Notes under the pieces: generated by a model
What the model was told of the DNA's origin: nothing
The model's input: the letters and a program-made list of their open reading frames with translations, nothing else
The model's database searches: none
Assembly (NCBI GenBank): GCA_016800925.1
Contig: JABCPU010000090.1
Location: 124,001 to 188,000 of the forward strand
Source of the DNA: Suillus spraguei
Taxonomy: Eukaryota > Basidiomycota > Agaricomycetes > Boletales > Suillaceae
DNA: 64,000 nucleotides
Direction: 5' to 3'
Part shown: piece by piece, positions 11,791-23,741 of the stretch
How the letters are laid out: each line of letters begins with the position of its first letter
Numbering within the stretch: position 1 is the stretch's first letter
Program-made: the position numbers and the translations under genes

Positions 11791-13441
11791 ATGAGCAACC
11801 AGTCCCTAGTTGTGACTAGCCAGAATGTCCTGTTGCCCGGTTCAGATCAGCTGCAGCCAGCAACGATCACAGTGAACATCGACACGGGTAAGATCACAGA
11901 CATCCAAACAGTGTATGCAGAACGAAGTCCGGGTGGAGAGGCAACATTCATTGATGCAGGAGATAAGTTTGTTCTTCCTGGACTAGTCGAGTGAGTGTTT
12001 TGCCCCGCATCCCTAAGAAAACCTGTCATTTGAATGCCTTTGCAGTGCCCACGTTCATCTAAATGAGCCTGGTCGAACGGACTGGGAGGGCTTTTGGACC
12101 GGTACGCGAGCAGCTGTGGCAGGAGGAATCACCACAGTTGTGGATATGCCGTTAAATTCTATACCACCCACGACCACTTTACGGAACCTTGAGATCAAAC
12201 GACAAACTGCACAAGGTCAGTGCTGGGCCGACGTTGGTTTTTGGGGTGGAGTTATTCCAGGGAACCAGGCAAGCCACGCGTTTGAGACTGTCTGAGAAGA
12301 TCAGCTCATACTGGAATCAAGGCGGACCTGAAACCATTGGTAGCTGCTGGAGTCAAAGGATTCAAGTGCTTTCTGATTGAAAGTGGTGTCGATGTGAGTG
12401 AGAGATTGTGCCCTATTATCCAATGACCCATACCATATTTCAAGGAATTCCCTTCCATCTCAGAGCATGACCTCCATGCACACATGCAAGAGCTCCAGGT
12501 CAAACTGCATATGAGGACTCAGTGAGCTACTAGCTAACTTTGTTCTCTCGCAGGATCAATCGACTGTCCTGTTGTTCCATGCAGAGCTTGAGAGCGACTC
12601 CTGCTCAGTGCAAAATCACGAGGAGCACGATCAAACAGCATATCAAACATTCCTATCCTCTCGCCCTCAAGAGCTTGAGGTTAACGCTATCTCTCTGATT
12701 ACAGTCTTGCAAGAGAAATACAACTCCCTTCGTTGCCACATCGTCCACCTATCTGCGTCTTCCGCTCTTCCTATCATTTGTGCTGCGCGTTCTCGTGGGT
12801 TAAACCTGACGGTGGAAACATGTTTCCATTATCTGTGCCTCTCAGCGGACGACATACCACACGGCCGACCTGAATTCAAGTGCTGCCCACCTATTCGTTC
12901 CAAATCAAACAGAGATGCACTGTGGGAGGCATTGATAGACGGTACCATTGACTGTGTGGTGTCTGATCACAGTCCATGTGTGGCAGAGTTGAAGAAGTTC
13001 GAGGAGGGCGATATCATGAGCGCCTGGGGAGGCATAAACAGTCTCGGCTTTGGCCTTAGCCTCCTATGGACAGAAGGCCAAAAGAGGGGCATTAGTCTCG
13101 GTCAGATCATTCGCTGGACAAGCGAAGAAACCGCCAAACATGCTGGGCTCTCATCATCCAAAGGACGGTTATCAGTAGGGCATGATGGCGACCTTGTCAT
13201 CTGGGACCCTGCAGCCGAGTTCAAGGTATATTATAAATACTTTACATTTTACCCAATCATTCTTTAACGGTGATACCGACAGGTGTCAAAAGAACATTTC
13301 CACTTCAAGAACAAATTTTCCGCATACGAAGGGATGGTGCTAAATGGAGTTGTGCAGCAAACAGTTTTGCGCGGCCGCGTGGCCTACGATAGGACTCAGA
13401 ACGGCTTTGATGGCCTCACTCCCATCGGAAAGCTCTTGTAA
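11791..13441 (+). CDS. Allantoinase, copy 2
   Basis: Same enzyme and architecture as the copy upstream. Exons 11791-11990, 12046-12268, 12322-12393, 12445-12498, 12554-13225 and 13283-13441 give 459 residues; the first five exon lengths equal those of copy 1 (200, 223, 72, 54 and 672 bases), so this is a tandem gene duplication. All metal-site motifs are kept ([31 protein letters not shown]). Intron 2 begins with GC (CAG/GCAAGC, 12269-12321), whereas copy 1 has GT there. Both copies look functional. They have clearly diverged at protein level, so the duplication is not recent. Confidence 0.9.
12269..12321 (+). other. GC-AG intron in allantoinase copy 2
   Basis: Exon end CAG is followed by GCAAGC, and the acceptor is AAG before GCG-GAC. 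The equal exon lengths in copy 1 and the conserved Leu-x-Pro-Leu at the junction fix this boundary, and no GT donor can replace it. Confidence 0.8.
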
Positions 13442-13735
13442 CCGCCAGTGAGGTACTGCCGTCCTGTTAAGTCCTTCCTCATTCAACGCAAGTATTGGCA
13501 CGATCCAGTAACATGAAGTTCGGAATGCCGTCTTTCCTTCTATAGAATTTAGTCGCGGAACTATACATAGAGTTCGAGTCGAACCCCTGATCAAGTGTGT
13601 TATTATACATAAATTGTACGTCACACTCCTGGGATAACGATATTTATACTCTCCACGAGAGCTCCAAAGTTGTACTTTGCTCTTCGCTTCGTCGACATTC
13701 AGAACTACACTACGATTTTGCTACGGATAGCAAAA

Positions 13736-15682
13736 ATGCCTCTTCTTAACAAGGTATCTACATGCACAAGGGCCATCCGTTCGACGGGCAGTTCTGGCAT
13801 TGCCAAATGTTCTATATCTTCAGTGATTAGGTAGACATTTCACGCCTCTATAGTTATTAGGTTACTGATCCACCGTGTCATCTCAGAAACGATCATGCCC
13901 GACCTTATGAGCATGCGGGTAAGAAGCCCAAGTCACATTCACGAGCAATGGCTACCTCTGCCGATTCTCTCGTTGCGTTTGGACAACAACATGTCACCAG
14001 AGGCCTTGGTCGTCTCACGGAAGCTGTCATGGCGAAGGGTGAGGGTTCATACGTGACCTTTGAGGATGGGCGTAGGATGCTAGATTTCAGCTGTGGTATC
14101 GGTGTAACAAACCTTGGTGAGTTGCTACGCGCTCCACAGTGAATCGTTTATTGGAAGTTCTATGATAACACGCAACGCCAGGTCATTGCCACCCGAAGGT
14201 TTCCAAAGCTGCAGCAGATCAATGTATGAACATTGTACATGCTCAAGTATGTTCTAACTTCGTGATGCTGTTCCAGATTAACTCACGCTTGGTGATATTC
14301 TAGTGCAGCATCTCATTCCATGGCCCTTACTTGCGCCTCATCGAGAAACTCCTTCCAATTATGCCTGATCCCTCGCTTGATTCGTTCTTCTTTTGGAACT
14401 CGGGCTCTGAAGCCATTGAAGCATCACTCAAGATGGCACGACAAATTACTGGTCGGCAGAACATTATCACCATGCAAGGTAAGTTGGTGGCGAGTCTCCG
14501 TGCAATGAAGAGCTTATGAAGAATCTTTGCCATCCCAGGCGGTTATCACGGTCGAACGTTTGGTGCCATGGCTGTTACGAAGAGCAAGACAGTCTATAGC
14601 GAAGGATTCTTTCCGTTGATGGTGATTTTGGTGTTCCAGGACATCAGCGACTTGACTAATGTCATCGTAGCCTGGGGTATTTGCCATACCGTTCCCGTAC
14701 TGGCACCAACTAGGATTGCCTATCAATACGAGTGAAGAAGAGCTCGTGCGACTCTCAATGTATCAACTAGAGCTTGTTCTCAAACAACAAACAGCTCCCA
14801 GGGATACAGCTGCCATCATTATCGAGCCTGTCCTTGGAGAGGGTGGTTATGTACCAGCCCCTGCATCCTTCCTAAAAGGATTGCGTGCCGTCTGCGACAA
14901 ACATGGCATCCTCCTTATTGTAGATGAAGTACAGAGTGGATTCGGTAGGACTGGCAAGTACTTCAACGTTGAATATAGTGGTGTCCGGCCCGATATCCTG
15001 ACAATCGCAAAGGTACAGTGGAATTATGTATTAGTCATGGCTGATTTAATCATTGATTGACGTAGGGCCTTGCAAATGGATTTCCACTGAGTGGTGTAGT
15101 CAGCAGGAAGGAACTTACAGATAAGTTAGTGCCGGGTTCTATGGTTGGTTCATCGCCACTAGCCCGTGCTTTCCCGTCCCATTGATCGTGCATTTCAAGG
15201 GAGGTACATATGCGGGCAATGCTGTATCATGTGCTGCTGCGGTAGCCGTTGCTAACGCCTTCCGCGAAGAGAAGGTGCTCGATAACGTTTCTGCTCGGTA
15301 AGATCACTATAAAAACGAACCATAATTCTGTAGTCTCACGGTTTCCAGCTCGAGCGAACTTCTAACAGCGTTAAACTCCCTCCGTGATGACCCGGAAGTA
15401 GGAAGTATGGTCGTCGATATCCGAGGCCAAGGCCTGATGGTTGCTGTCGAGTTTGCATCCCCGTTGTACTCTCCAACAGATCCTGCACTGGTTTCATCCG
15501 CACCGAAGAACCTTGCAAGTCGCGTGACGAAGCGTTGCATGGAAAAGGGGCTTTTAATTCTCACGACTTCAATGTATGAGGTCGTCAGGTTCATACCTCC
15601 TTTAAATATCTCGCAGGGCGATCTGCAAAAAGGTTGTCAGATATTTGCGGAGTCGGTCAAAGAGGTCGTCCGAGAAGGTTGA
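13736..15682 (+). CDS. Class III aminotransferase, mitochondrial (GABA/omega-amino acid type)
   Basis: PLP enzyme of the class III (omega) aminotransferase family, moving an amino group from an omega-amino acid such as 4-aminobutyrate or beta-alanine to a keto acid. Nine exons (13736-13830, 13887-14116, 14182-14246, 14304-14478, 14539-14621, 14671-15012, 15066-15143, 15200-15297, 15349-15682) give 499 residues. I chose the ATG at 13736, not 13948, because a spliced first exon adds a basic, Ser-rich leader typical of mitochondrial import. Visible motifs are the PLP-phosphate loop region [14 protein letters not shown], the cofactor Asp in [13 protein letters not shown], and the Schiff-base Lys in TIAKGLANGFP (about residue 330). 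Its place after two allantoinases suggests nitrogen catabolism; the exact substrate is not shown. Confidence 0.9.
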
Positions 15683-16060
15683 ACGTTGAATCCCAGTAAA
15701 GATCCAACATGACGGGGTCGGGGGAAATATGATATTTCTATAATTACATAATAGTAAAAATGATAAGATCTGAGATTTCCAAGGAAGACGCGTTGCACGT
15801 GTGGTTTTCGTCGTGCATCACATCGTTTTTGTCGTGCACCTGGACGGTATCGTTATCACTCCTGTCGTCGTCGTCGTCTATCGTATCGTTCTGTGTCGTT
15901 CTCGTTGCGCATCATATCGTTTTCGTTGGCATTGTCCCAATGCAAGGGTAAGCTCATACATTTTACAAGTTACTTGACTAACTGTAGTGTTCTTCACAGT
16001 GACGGAGTAAACCAACTGCCGGCAAGTAGACGTCGGCTTCAAGCCCACCGCGCTCTCATA
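15683..16060. other. Low-complexity TCGT-rich stretch
   Basis: From about 15790 to 15930 the sequence is an irregular run of TCGTTTTCGTCGTGC-like words, including a GTCGTCGTCGTC tract. It is probably intergenic, or part of a degraded first exon of the next unit. Confidence 0.4.
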
Positions 16061-17620
16061 AAAAGCGGGTCTGGTAAGGTAGAAAGTTCGCCCGTCCTTC
16101 GAAAGACTCTCACCCAAAAATCTGTTTCTGGAGTCGAGCAGATTATGACAAATACATCGAGAATGCTGAGTCTGGGACTGGGACTCGGGGTAAAGCCCCT
16201 TGGCTAGAGCTCGAGGATGGTAGACCTGTCACAATCGAGCAACTCAAAGCAATTCGTAAGGTTCTGCGTGCAGCCTGGGCTGAATTGGTTGTTCAGAAAT
16301 TGGCTCCACCACCTGGTCAAGGATCTGTGCTACTGGCAAGAAGCTCGTATTCGATATCATGGTGAAACAGTTCCCGCTATTCCTATTCGACCACTGCGGC
16401 TGGAAACTCGAGCTGCTTTGCATCACTGATTACTCATCCTGGCGGAAGAACAATCTTGGGACTGACAGAAACTGGAAGGACGTACCAGGGAAGCTCTCAG
16501 CCAAGGAAGAGCATATCGACGACTTGGATGAACTTGAGGTGTTGGAATTGAAACGCACTGAAGCCCGGGCTAAAGGAAATGGCAAGCGGCGCCTGTCTGA
16601 CGACAGCAAAACCCTGGTCCGACAAGACCGTTTGAAGAAACCTAAATGTATGCATTTTTTTTCTCATAATTCCGATGCTCACATTTACACATTACCACTA
16701 GTTGACTCAGCACTGTCTCCCCTGCTTCCCATCGAACCAAAAGGCATGTATTGTTCTTTCTTTCATTATCTTGCTAATATCAATACTGCTAGTCGACCCT
16801 GGTACTATATCACGACCTTTACTCTCGACTGATGCTATGCCCCTGCATCCAGATCAAGATTCTGAGCCTGGCACTAGCGCCAACATCTGTGTTCCTTCGC
16901 CCATTGATGATTGTCTTGCCCTCGAAAATACTCGCATCACGCCAACCTACCCACGCGATGCATCTGCCCCACCATTTGGAGTCCACTTACCGCAGCCCAC
17001 TCCACAAGGCTTATATCTTCCCAGATCGCCTTTACGTCCGACCATGTCTACTTCTGAAAATAAGACCTTGCCGACTTGTCACACACCAGGAACATCTCAG
17101 AACATACAACTTGAATGTGCCGACAAAGAGAATGAGATTATATTGCAGGATCCACTGTAAGTACCTCATACTGCATGCTCGTCCTTGCTAACTCCAATGC
17201 TATGAAAGGGCTGATATTTTCGGACCTAACGGAATCGCCAAGACAGTCCCTGCCCCAGCACTTAGCCCAATCAAGAAGACAAACGACGATGGACCAAGTG
17301 CATCTAACAACAAGTTAGCTGCAAAAGCGGACGGAAAGAAGAAGATGCGACCAGGTGCCGCGAAGAACGCTCGGTAAGTATTAGTATGCCTGTCTCTTAA
17401 TGTTTCGCACTAACCTTTGTCATGCAGAAACTTATGCGCATGGCGTTGGCTGAAGCAGGTGAACGAGACGAGTGGAACAACCGAAGAATTCCGCATGTAT
17501 TGGGCGGCACTCACGCCCGCACAGCAAGATGAGTACAAGGCCGACGCAGAGCGGTTGCAGAGCGCAGGGACGTGGACAAAGGGTTCTGATTGTGCCGTCT
17601 GCAACGGCGCACTATACTAG
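16061..17620 (+). pseudogene. Broken member of a dispersed basidiomycete family
   Basis: I do not know a function. Conserved-looking blocks follow in order: a segment with FWSRADYDKYIE and IEQLKAIRKVLRAAWAELVV (16115-16310), a block with CGWKLELLCITDYSSWRKNN (16359-16460), a charged linker, a Pro/Ser-rich middle (16820-17160), and a C-terminal block RNLCAWRWLK...TTEEFRMYWAAL...GTWTK ending at a stop at 17618-17620. Introns near 17159-17208 and 17373-17427 fit. The first two blocks are in different frames at 16305-16314 with no intron possible between them, as if one base were missing. The blocks resemble multi-copy hypothetical proteins of mushrooms, often near repeats. It may be a relic or a live gene with a sequence error. 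Confidence 0.45.
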
Positions 17621-17762
17621 TATGTTTTCCCCTGCATTGTATGTCTTTTTCATTGCCTATTGCTGTCCTGCCTGCATGTTTTCACCCTGCTTTTGTGCCC
17701 CCGCCCTGCGGTTTGCTATTTGCGACTGCACTGTAACATCCCATGTCATCCAATCCTGTCTG

Positions 17763-17960
17763 ATGTCGTCACAATACATTGCATTTGCTTGACTCTCATA
17801 AATATGCTTGAATCGGGTGAAATATGTAAACTACGGTGAAAATCAGATCCTGTCCGCTGTTGTCACAGTACATCCCATGTGCTTGACTATAGTAAATATG
17901 ATTGAATCGGGTGAGATATGTAAATTACGATGAAAATCCGATATCATCACGGAAAACCCT
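17763..17960. repeat. Two-copy degenerate tandem repeat, ~94-bp period
   Basis: The words GCTTGACT, ATTGAATCGGGTGA, ATATGTAAA and GATGAAAATC recur in the same order about 94 bases apart (first copy ~17765-17858, second ~17859-17955). No coding meaning is apparent. Confidence 0.6.
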
Positions 17961-18337
17961 GCCCCATCATGTAATATATGGGACGCACTTGAGTGGATTC
18001 TGTTTAGCTCGGGAAATTGCCTAGTCAAGAAGAATTTTTCAGATGTCGTCCGCTGGCGCCCGTTCCCATCATGTTGGGTTTTGACTGGGGTTGAATAGTC
18101 ATGACTGTCATTTTGTACCCTATGGTCCTGGCTAAGCGTTTATGCGGTATTTGTAAAGAACGACATCCTTAATTGGTTAGTGTTAACGCAAATGCTTGGC
18201 AAAAGCCTCGCCGCCTCCCTGAGGCAAACGCTACCGTTTATTACCGAGTACAGTCTGGAATAACAAGCTCGTCATCAAATTCACCGTGGCTCAAAATCGA
18301 GGCAGTCGTTCTCCGCAGTTCCTGCTCACTAGCTGTC
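17961..18337. other. Upstream region of the RING gene
   Basis: About 380 bases with no supported gene. Confidence 0.45.
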
Positions 18338-20382
18338 ATGTTCTTCTATGCTGTTTTGCTTCACCTGTCCATGTTCTCGAACCTGTTAGGTTTAGCATAC
18401 GGGTACATACCAGCGCAGCCTTCCAACGACACGAGCCAGGCAAACAATACATCGAGGTTGATCCTTCAGTGGTACCCGAATGGGTAAGATTCGCTAGCGT
18501 GCTTTCAGCGTTCACATTCTGAGCTACTCCGTTTGGGTTACTTTCTTAGCTCGGATTGGGAGTACGTGTCCTATCAGCTTGTGGGCGCAGATAGCAACGG
18601 TACCACCAAGGTACATAGATAACAGTAGTACGAGCTGACAGCGATCTCATCCTTTGGCAGGGGGCACTCGTACACTTCACTGAAAGTCTAGCAATGAATC
18701 AGACAAGTAGGCATGCGTTTCCTGTCGACTCGGCAAGGACGCTCATACACATGTATTCCCAGCGTCCACCCCTTGGATAGCTCTCGTATCATGCGATGCT
18801 AATTCGACGAACGCCTCTCAAAATATCGACATATTTACGATGGCGAATAACTCAGGCGCTCAATCTGCTGTAAGAACGTTCGGTGACTTGTATGTCAACA
18901 ATTACAATACCGATTCCTTCATTTCAGCTTTTGTACTCTCTTTACTCCAACACTTGCATCATCAATCCAGAGTATGCTGATCCCGCTAATTTTGACCAAG
19001 TCTTCGATATATTCTCGACTCAGTCGCATTCGGTCTCGAAGTGAGTGACTGCACATGCTTATGTAGGCCTAATTCATGAGTGTCTAGAAACATTGAATAC
19101 GAGTTCGGGCAAGGTGGTGCGAATTCATCTCTTTATGGGAACTTCGATGCGGCTACCTTGAACGCGTCCGTAACAACTATCGGCCAGTCTATAATGTCAG
19201 GCTATCCTACCGTTCCTGGCTATCTACTTGCAACTTTGCAAGCTTGGAATGCGACAGGAGTTAACTCTACGGGGACAAGTAGCAATAATAATAGCTCCAC
19301 CAGTTCAACTACTCAAGGTGGTAAAAAAGAGACAGGTTTAGCTATGTGAGAATAATTTGATAGTATATTTAGCTTACGGGCTAAACCTGACCACAGGATC
19401 ATCCTGTATGCTATCACTGGCTGCGTTTCAGCTTTATTTTGCATCGTCATCATCTCAGGGGTATGTTGTATGGCACTATTAGTTAATGTTGGTCTAAACA
19501 TCATTTAGGCAGTCAGGGCAATACGTAATCCCGAGAGATATGGTCCCCGACTGGCGAATGGTGACCTTCGTGGTGCACGCGGCGGTAGCCAAAGCCGAGC
19601 TGGTGGCCTTGGACGGGCCATTTTGGACACGTTCCCCATTGTGAGGTTTGGTACGCCAGATGACCGGCCGGATCCAAGTTCTAAAGACGTTGAATCGCCT
19701 CCGGTGGATGCTGATACAACACTGGAACAGTCAAGTGATGCAATAGAGATGGGCACTATCTTTAGTCAGGCAGTCCAGCAACCATCACAATCAATGGGAG
19801 AGACTAACGAGGGATACATTCCTACTACTGGTACTGTAGTAAATGTGCATGGTCGTGAGGATGCGCAGTCTGATGCACGAGCTATACCTCGGTCGAGGCC
19901 TCCACGACCGCCTACTACTTCCGAAGCACAAAACGTTGATCCGCTTACGCCAGAGGCAATCGGACGCGAGACATGTCCCATCTGCATTGTCGACTTTGAG
20001 GAAGGCGACGAGCTAAGGGTATTGCCTTGCGAAGGAAAGCATCGTTTCCACCAGGCGTGCGTTGACCCATGGCTTTTAGAGCTTTCAAGTTCTTGCCCAT
20101 TATGTCGACAAGGTGAATCTTACCTCGCGGGCTGGAGATATCTCTTACTAACGAACGACAGACTTTCACGCCCTTGAGACGATGTTGTCAAGGGACGCGG
20201 ATGATCATGATGCTCTTTCTGTGTTTCCTTCCAACCGGCGTATCAGCCAAGCACCCTCGAACCAACAAAATCGCTTTTCCCGCTATCTACGATCTGCACG
20301 GCGGCGGCATCGTGAGCGTGGAGAAAACAGTGATGATACTACTGACTCGTCTATGGCTATGACTGTTGACCATTCGCCATAA
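18338..20382 (+). CDS. PA-TM-RING-type E3 ubiquitin ligase
   Basis: Membrane-bound RING-H2 ligase that would recruit an E2 and ubiquitinate membrane or endosomal/vacuolar cargo. Nine exons (18338-18483, 18550-18610, 18661-18706, 18763-18869, 18928-19040, 19088-19345, 19397-19460, 19509-20112, 20162-20382) give 539 residues. A signal peptide (first ~22 residues) is followed by a lumenal part with many Asn-x-Ser/Thr sites and a PA-like fold region, one membrane span near residues 244-268 (IILYAITGC...IVIISG), a long acidic linker, and a RING-H2 finger near 421-464 ([19 protein letters not shown]). The tail is Arg/Ser-rich. ATG 18338 is the first in frame. The domain order matches the RNF13/RNF167 class; the substrate is unknown. 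Confidence 0.88.
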
Positions 20383-21272
20383 CCCTTTGGATATTTCCCC
20401 ATATTTAATTTCCATTGATTTGTGTATGTTCTTAGCACCCGCCATCTATTACCGTAAAGCGCACGTAGGGTTTCAGAATACTTACCGCCAGCGTCCCAGA
20501 AACTGAGCTACTCACATGTGTTTCCTTGGTGCGGAATGGCTCTGAGTTTATGTCGCATCATACTTACATGTAATTTTTATATATGGACGATTTTTCCAGG
20601 CTTCAAGAGCTATGGTGGTGAGATGAACTTGACCGGTCCGAAGTTCGTGCTGTTACTGATTCGTGTTATTCCACCATAAAATTTAGTGATACTGCCAGTG
20701 TTTGACGCACACATTATTTTTACCCGATATCTCAATACATGGAACCCCGCACGATCCACTTAGAATCGGCATATGGAGAGCAAATTGAGATCTGGCCGTC
20801 AAGACGCTTGCAAAAACTCCGTGATCTTCTCTGTTATAAAAGCAACATTCGACGGATGAGCTCCACCCCCTGCAACGACTTATAGGATGAAACTGACTCG
20901 CTCGTCGAAGGAGATAGTATGGAAGGTCATCATGGGCATTATGTATCAGACAATACCGCATCTGAGGAAATTCACCGAGTTAGAACGTGACAAAGACTGG
21001 CTCGAGAGGCAGGCAAGTTGGGCTTGACCGCACCGTTTTCATATCACAAGGTGAGGGTCACATAGACGCATACATTCGGTCCTGTCATATACTGGCGGTA
21101 GGGGGCCCTATGCAACCCCATTTAGTACGAGTATATATTTTGTCTAGCTAGCCGCACCCGCTGAAACAATTTGATATATCACACGCCAAATAAGGCGAAA
21201 TGATTGACTCTCGAACGTCATATCCAGCGTCACCTCGCGGGCTTGCACAGCTTTCCCGTCACTTTCAAAGAG
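20383..21272. other. Intergenic, no gene seen
   Basis: About 890 bases with short frames only. It contains the upstream region of the HSP12-like gene, including an AGGGG word near 21100 that could act as a stress-response element. Confidence 0.45.
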
Positions 21273-21280
21273 TATAAAAG
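21273..21280 (+). promoter_or_regulatory. TATA box of the HSP9/12 gene
   Basis: TATAAAAG lies 100 bases before the ATG at 21373. The leader between them is rich in CA and CT, as in strongly expressed fungal genes. Confidence 0.6.
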
Positions 21281-21372
21281 GTCCAGGATATTCGCTTTTC
21301 TATCCCAACTTCTGCCTCATACAATCACACCACACACACAACTTTACACTCACAATCAATATCATTATCACA

Positions 21373-21798
21373 ATGGCTGACACTGGACGTCAATCTATGA
21401 CCGACAAGGCTGCTGCTTCTATGAAGGTCCAAACATTTTCTCCTCCAAATTTATTTTCGCGCCTGACAATATTGTCTTAGCCCGAGTCTCAGAAGTCCAT
21501 GACTGAGCAGGCTGGTGACAAGGTCAAAGGAATGTCCGACTCGATCGCTTCTACCGTCCAACCGCAGGTAGCCCTAACACGACCCAAGGTTCTGATTGAT
21601 GCTGACAATCTGCTTTCAGAGCGAGAAATCCGCCACTCAGAAGGCCGGTGACACCTTGAGCGGAAATTCCAACGAAGGACAGGTAAGCTGAGATCGAAGT
21701 CACCTCATTAACTTGCGACTGACGAAATTTAATTTTCATAGGAGTCTTTGACGGACAAGGCTAAGCACGCCATGGGCATGGGTGGTGCGGAGAAGTAG
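21373..21798 (+). CDS. HSP9/HSP12-family stress protein
   Basis: Four exons (21373-21426, 21481-21567, 21620-21682, 21742-21798) give an 86-residue hydrophilic protein beginning MADTGRQSMTDKAAASMK. The family (yeast Hsp12, fission yeast Hsp9) is small, unfolded in solution and helical on membranes, and is induced by heat, osmotic and stationary-phase stress. Marks here are repeated SxTDK/SMTEQA/SATQKAGD motifs, a central DSIAS segment, and the C-terminal SLTDKAKHAMGMGG. A strong TATA box precedes it. All introns fall between codons. Confidence 0.92.
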
Positions 21799-21884
21799 TT
21801 CAGTTCTTTAAATTTGAGCGTTTCATATTGTATCATATGGTGGTGTAATTTTTAACACAACGCACTTGGCTTGTTGTATGACTA

Positions 21885-23574
21885 TCAACCACCGAATCTC
21901 GCAAGCCTTCTTCTACGCATCTCTTCTACACTGACAGACTCTTGTGGTGCTTCCGATTCAGATGCAATCGTACTAGTATCCGCTTCAGATTGATTGTCAA
22001 TCTCGCTACCCTCGACAGCTGCTGAGATGTGAGGCAAAGGTGCTTGTCGTGTCCGAAATGGTTGTACCGGAAGAGGGGTGAATTCAGATGATGCATTTTC
22101 CAATGATGCTCTTAGCGCAGCCTGGAAATTAGCGTCATCGTCATCATAAACTCGGTCTAGATTTCCCATGCTATATGGTATTGCTCGGGGAGAAGGCACA
22201 TAGTCCGAGTCTTCGGGATCATCATCGTCATCAAGTTCTCCTCTGGCGTGTCGTTCTGCTAGCGAATCTGCAATTGCACGACGGAAATGCTCATCTCCAT
22301 TGCCATCTTGTGCTTGTAGTCCGTATGGCCGCTGCCGACTTCCAAATTGTGCAGCCTCTTCCTCGTACTGCTGTCTAAACCCCAATTCTTGTTCACGTCG
22401 CATGCGCTCCATGAGTACACGATCACGCTCCATGGAAGCAGTAATCGGGTCAACGTCAGCATTTCCGTACGGGTCTTGGTTTGGAGGAATGCCTGGCATG
22501 ACTCCTCTCCTTGAACCCGATCCGCGATTGTCAGAAGCGAATAGACTACTCTGGGTGGGAGGATAGGAACTCGGTATAGCCCTTGAACTACCGAGTTCTC
22601 CAGCCCCAGTCAGCGATGCTTGCAAAGCTGCTTGTAGCTCCATATCTTCGTTCTCGAAACCAGGCTCCACGTTTTCCCCGGGTGGCGATGAAGCCGAGGT
22701 AGGATCCGGGAAAGTAGATGCGATATCATCTGCGTCTATGTGGGGAAGTTGAGAGTGTACATCTGGATCGATCTGTGTGACTGTAAAGATAGAATATCCA
22801 TCGCTCTCAGCTTGTTGCAAGAACATGCCAAGGTAGAGTTTGCTGATCCATTGTGGCTGACGCTTGGTAGAATCGAGGTTGAACCAGTGGCCATCACCAG
22901 GAACAGAGAGATTTCCAAATCGTCGCAATGTGTACCAGTGCTGATTCTGGTTGAGCACAAATGCGGTTTGGTTACTTGTGGGAGGACAGTATGATGAGGG
23001 ACGAGAGATTATGTATCATGGTGGACGGACTTACTGCGGCTCATTCTGATATGGCTTCATAGCTTCAGAGCGCCAACGAATGAGGCTAGGATAGATATTA
23101 TAAGGTAATGCACCAGATGGGACGTCAATCAGACGAACCTGAGATTCCAAATATTGAGTGCCTCTTCTAACACTTGCACGGAGAAAAATCCTGAGAAATC
23201 ATCAGGGCTTCATATAGCTCCAATTCTGAAAGAAATTGCCTGTATCATCCATATTGGTACTAGTATGCGCTCGATTGCTATCGCCATAGCGCGACGACTC
23301 CTCCAGTGTGTCCAACTTCCGAGCGAATACAGAGAGATCAGGTGCCGTGAACTATGCGATCACACAATGAGTATACGATTCCTAATTCAAAGAAAAATAC
23401 CAACATAGTTTCCCTCTGAAAATGGCGAAAAAAGTCAATGAACAATAGCATCGAGCAATAGGCGATGAGGCACATACGAAGCAATGAATTGAGCGCATGC
23501 TGCGCACAAAGATTTGATCCCTCCTGCTGCCTCTCATGGTATATCATCTGCACGAGTTGTTCCAGCCCTGCCAT
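21885..23574 (-). CDS. Ataxin-3-like Josephin deubiquitinase
   Basis: Cysteine protease that trims ubiquitin chains in protein quality control. Six exons fit: 23478-23574, 23405-23415, 23240-23351, 23139-23190, 23035-23085 and 21885-22974, giving 470 residues. The Josephin domain shows the catalytic Cys in GSNLCAQHALNSLL (Cys23), the oxyanion Gln just before it, the catalytic His in NQHWYTLRRFG, and Asn in HWFNLDS. The conserved NMDDTGFFSVQV is split by an intron that must start with GC. The C-terminal half has three UIM-like helices (ELQAALQASL, HFRRAIADSL, NFQAALRASL) and acidic linkers. Exon 2 is only 11 bases. The first residues before Cys are one longer than in human ataxin-3. It shares a 167-base divergent promoter with ATG27. 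Confidence 0.93.
23191..23239 (-). other. GC-AG intron in the ataxin-3-like gene
   Basis: Exon end ACAG is followed by GCAATT and the acceptor is CTCAG. It splits the conserved NMDDTG/FFSVQV. The only nearby GT donor would delete NMDDTG. Confidence 0.75.
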
Positions 23575-23741
23575 GCTTGATTCGACTTCTTATAAACCTG
23601 CTAGTTCAGTGGATCGATGTAGCTGCCCAAGTGAAATGACATTTAAGGACGCGCACGCGTGTCTTACGTAATTCCAGTACTACTTTTCGACTTGTCCACT
23701 GTTGCCCTTAGCTTCATCATTTCCCCCTGGTCCGCATAGTC

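Noticed and set aside
13948..13950. This ATG as start of the aminotransferase
   Set aside because: An upstream ATG at 13736 with a clean 56-nt intron adds a typical mitochondrial leader in frame.
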